From Deltaproteobacteria bacterium (lineage in GTDB: Bacteria; Desulfobacterota; Desulfarculia; Adiutricales; Adiutricaceae), in assembly GCA_031257955.1 (NCBI GenBank), contig JAIRNQ010000285.1, forward strand, positions 1 through 5,255: DNA of 5,255 nt. Direction: 5' to 3'. The position numbers and the translations under genes were made by a program. Positions 5,123 through 5,255 of this stretch are shown here, in pieces; positions within the stretch are counted from its first letter, which is position 1; each line of letters begins with the position of its first letter. The notes under the pieces were generated by a model. It was not told the DNA's origin, made no database searches, and was given only the letters and a program-made list of their open reading frames with translations.

Positions 5123-5255
5123 CCGAAGGTCGCTTTGGGGCCGGCTGGCCCGTGGCCGGCCTGGGGGTGGGTCCGTGGCACCCTCCCAAGTCAACCGAAG
5201 CTCGCGATGGTGGTCAGCGGGCCCGTGGCCGGCCTGGGGGTGGGTCCGTGGCACC
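5109..5255. repeat. 72-bp tandem repeat, two copies, continuing past the window
   Basis: CCCTCCCAAGTCAACCGAAG starts at 5109 and again at 5181, and the closing segment GGCCGGCCTGGGGGTGGGTC recurs with the same 72-base offset. A third copy may begin at the window's last bases. A middle stretch (about 5130-5145 versus 5202-5217) has diverged while the flanks are nearly identical. The period is a multiple of three, and a - strand frame is open through it, but no start or ribosome binding site marks it as coding. Confidence 0.88.

Noticed and set aside
4289..5254. A 321-codon - strand open frame, the second longest in the window
   Set aside because: It overlaps the exported repeat protein in another frame, lacks a start and ribosome binding site, and is rich in Pro, Arg and Gly as shadow frames of GC-rich DNA are. 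The 194-residue frame has a signal peptide, regular repeats and a good ribosome binding site.

Overview
The window looks like bacterial chromosome of low coding density and uneven composition. Only three genes are convincing, covering about 45% of the bases. They are the 3' end of a Pro/Ala-rich protein (+ strand), a complete NCS2 purine permease most like XanQ/XanP (- strand), and a small exported 23-residue-repeat protein (- strand). The permease type, Shine-Dalgarno sites, sigma70-like promoters and a Sec signal peptide fit a Gram-negative bacterium, probably a proteobacterium or relative. The mix of AT-rich spacer, unassignable GC-rich blocks and several tandem repeats is what an accessory or eroding region, perhaps of a host-associated organism, looks like. 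The lineage is inference and I cannot name it.

Layout. 1-335: tail of the Pro/Ala-rich gene, closed by a strong intrinsic terminator (352-382). 383-741: spacer between convergent genes; its last 70 bases hold a diverged duplicate of the permease gene's 3' end. 742-2205: the permease. 2206-2895: an AT-rich upstream region that appears to be a very long permease leader. It has a near-consensus - strand promoter (2866-2894), a palindrome at the presumed start of transcription, and two tandem units spaced 144 bases apart. Each unit has a small hairpin block followed by a terminator-like hairpin with a U-tract. A further folded element (2234-2343) lies directly before the ribosome binding site. 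2896-3720: a GC-rich block with no recognisable gene. 3721-4071: mixed sequence with one weak ORF. 4072-4311: a 67/80-bp tandem repeat. 4399-4983: the exported repeat protein, with its own promoter at 5093-5122. 5109-5255: a 72-bp tandem repeat that supplies this promoter's -35 box and runs off the window.

The genes do not form an operon, and each seems to be its own transcription unit. The most interesting candidate is the permease leader. Two tandem units whose stem sequences differ but keep their pairing, each ending in an intrinsic-terminator shape, upstream of a purine transporter, suggest a tandem attenuator or riboswitch-like control. I do not recognise it as a known class, and no fold or covariance search could be run here.
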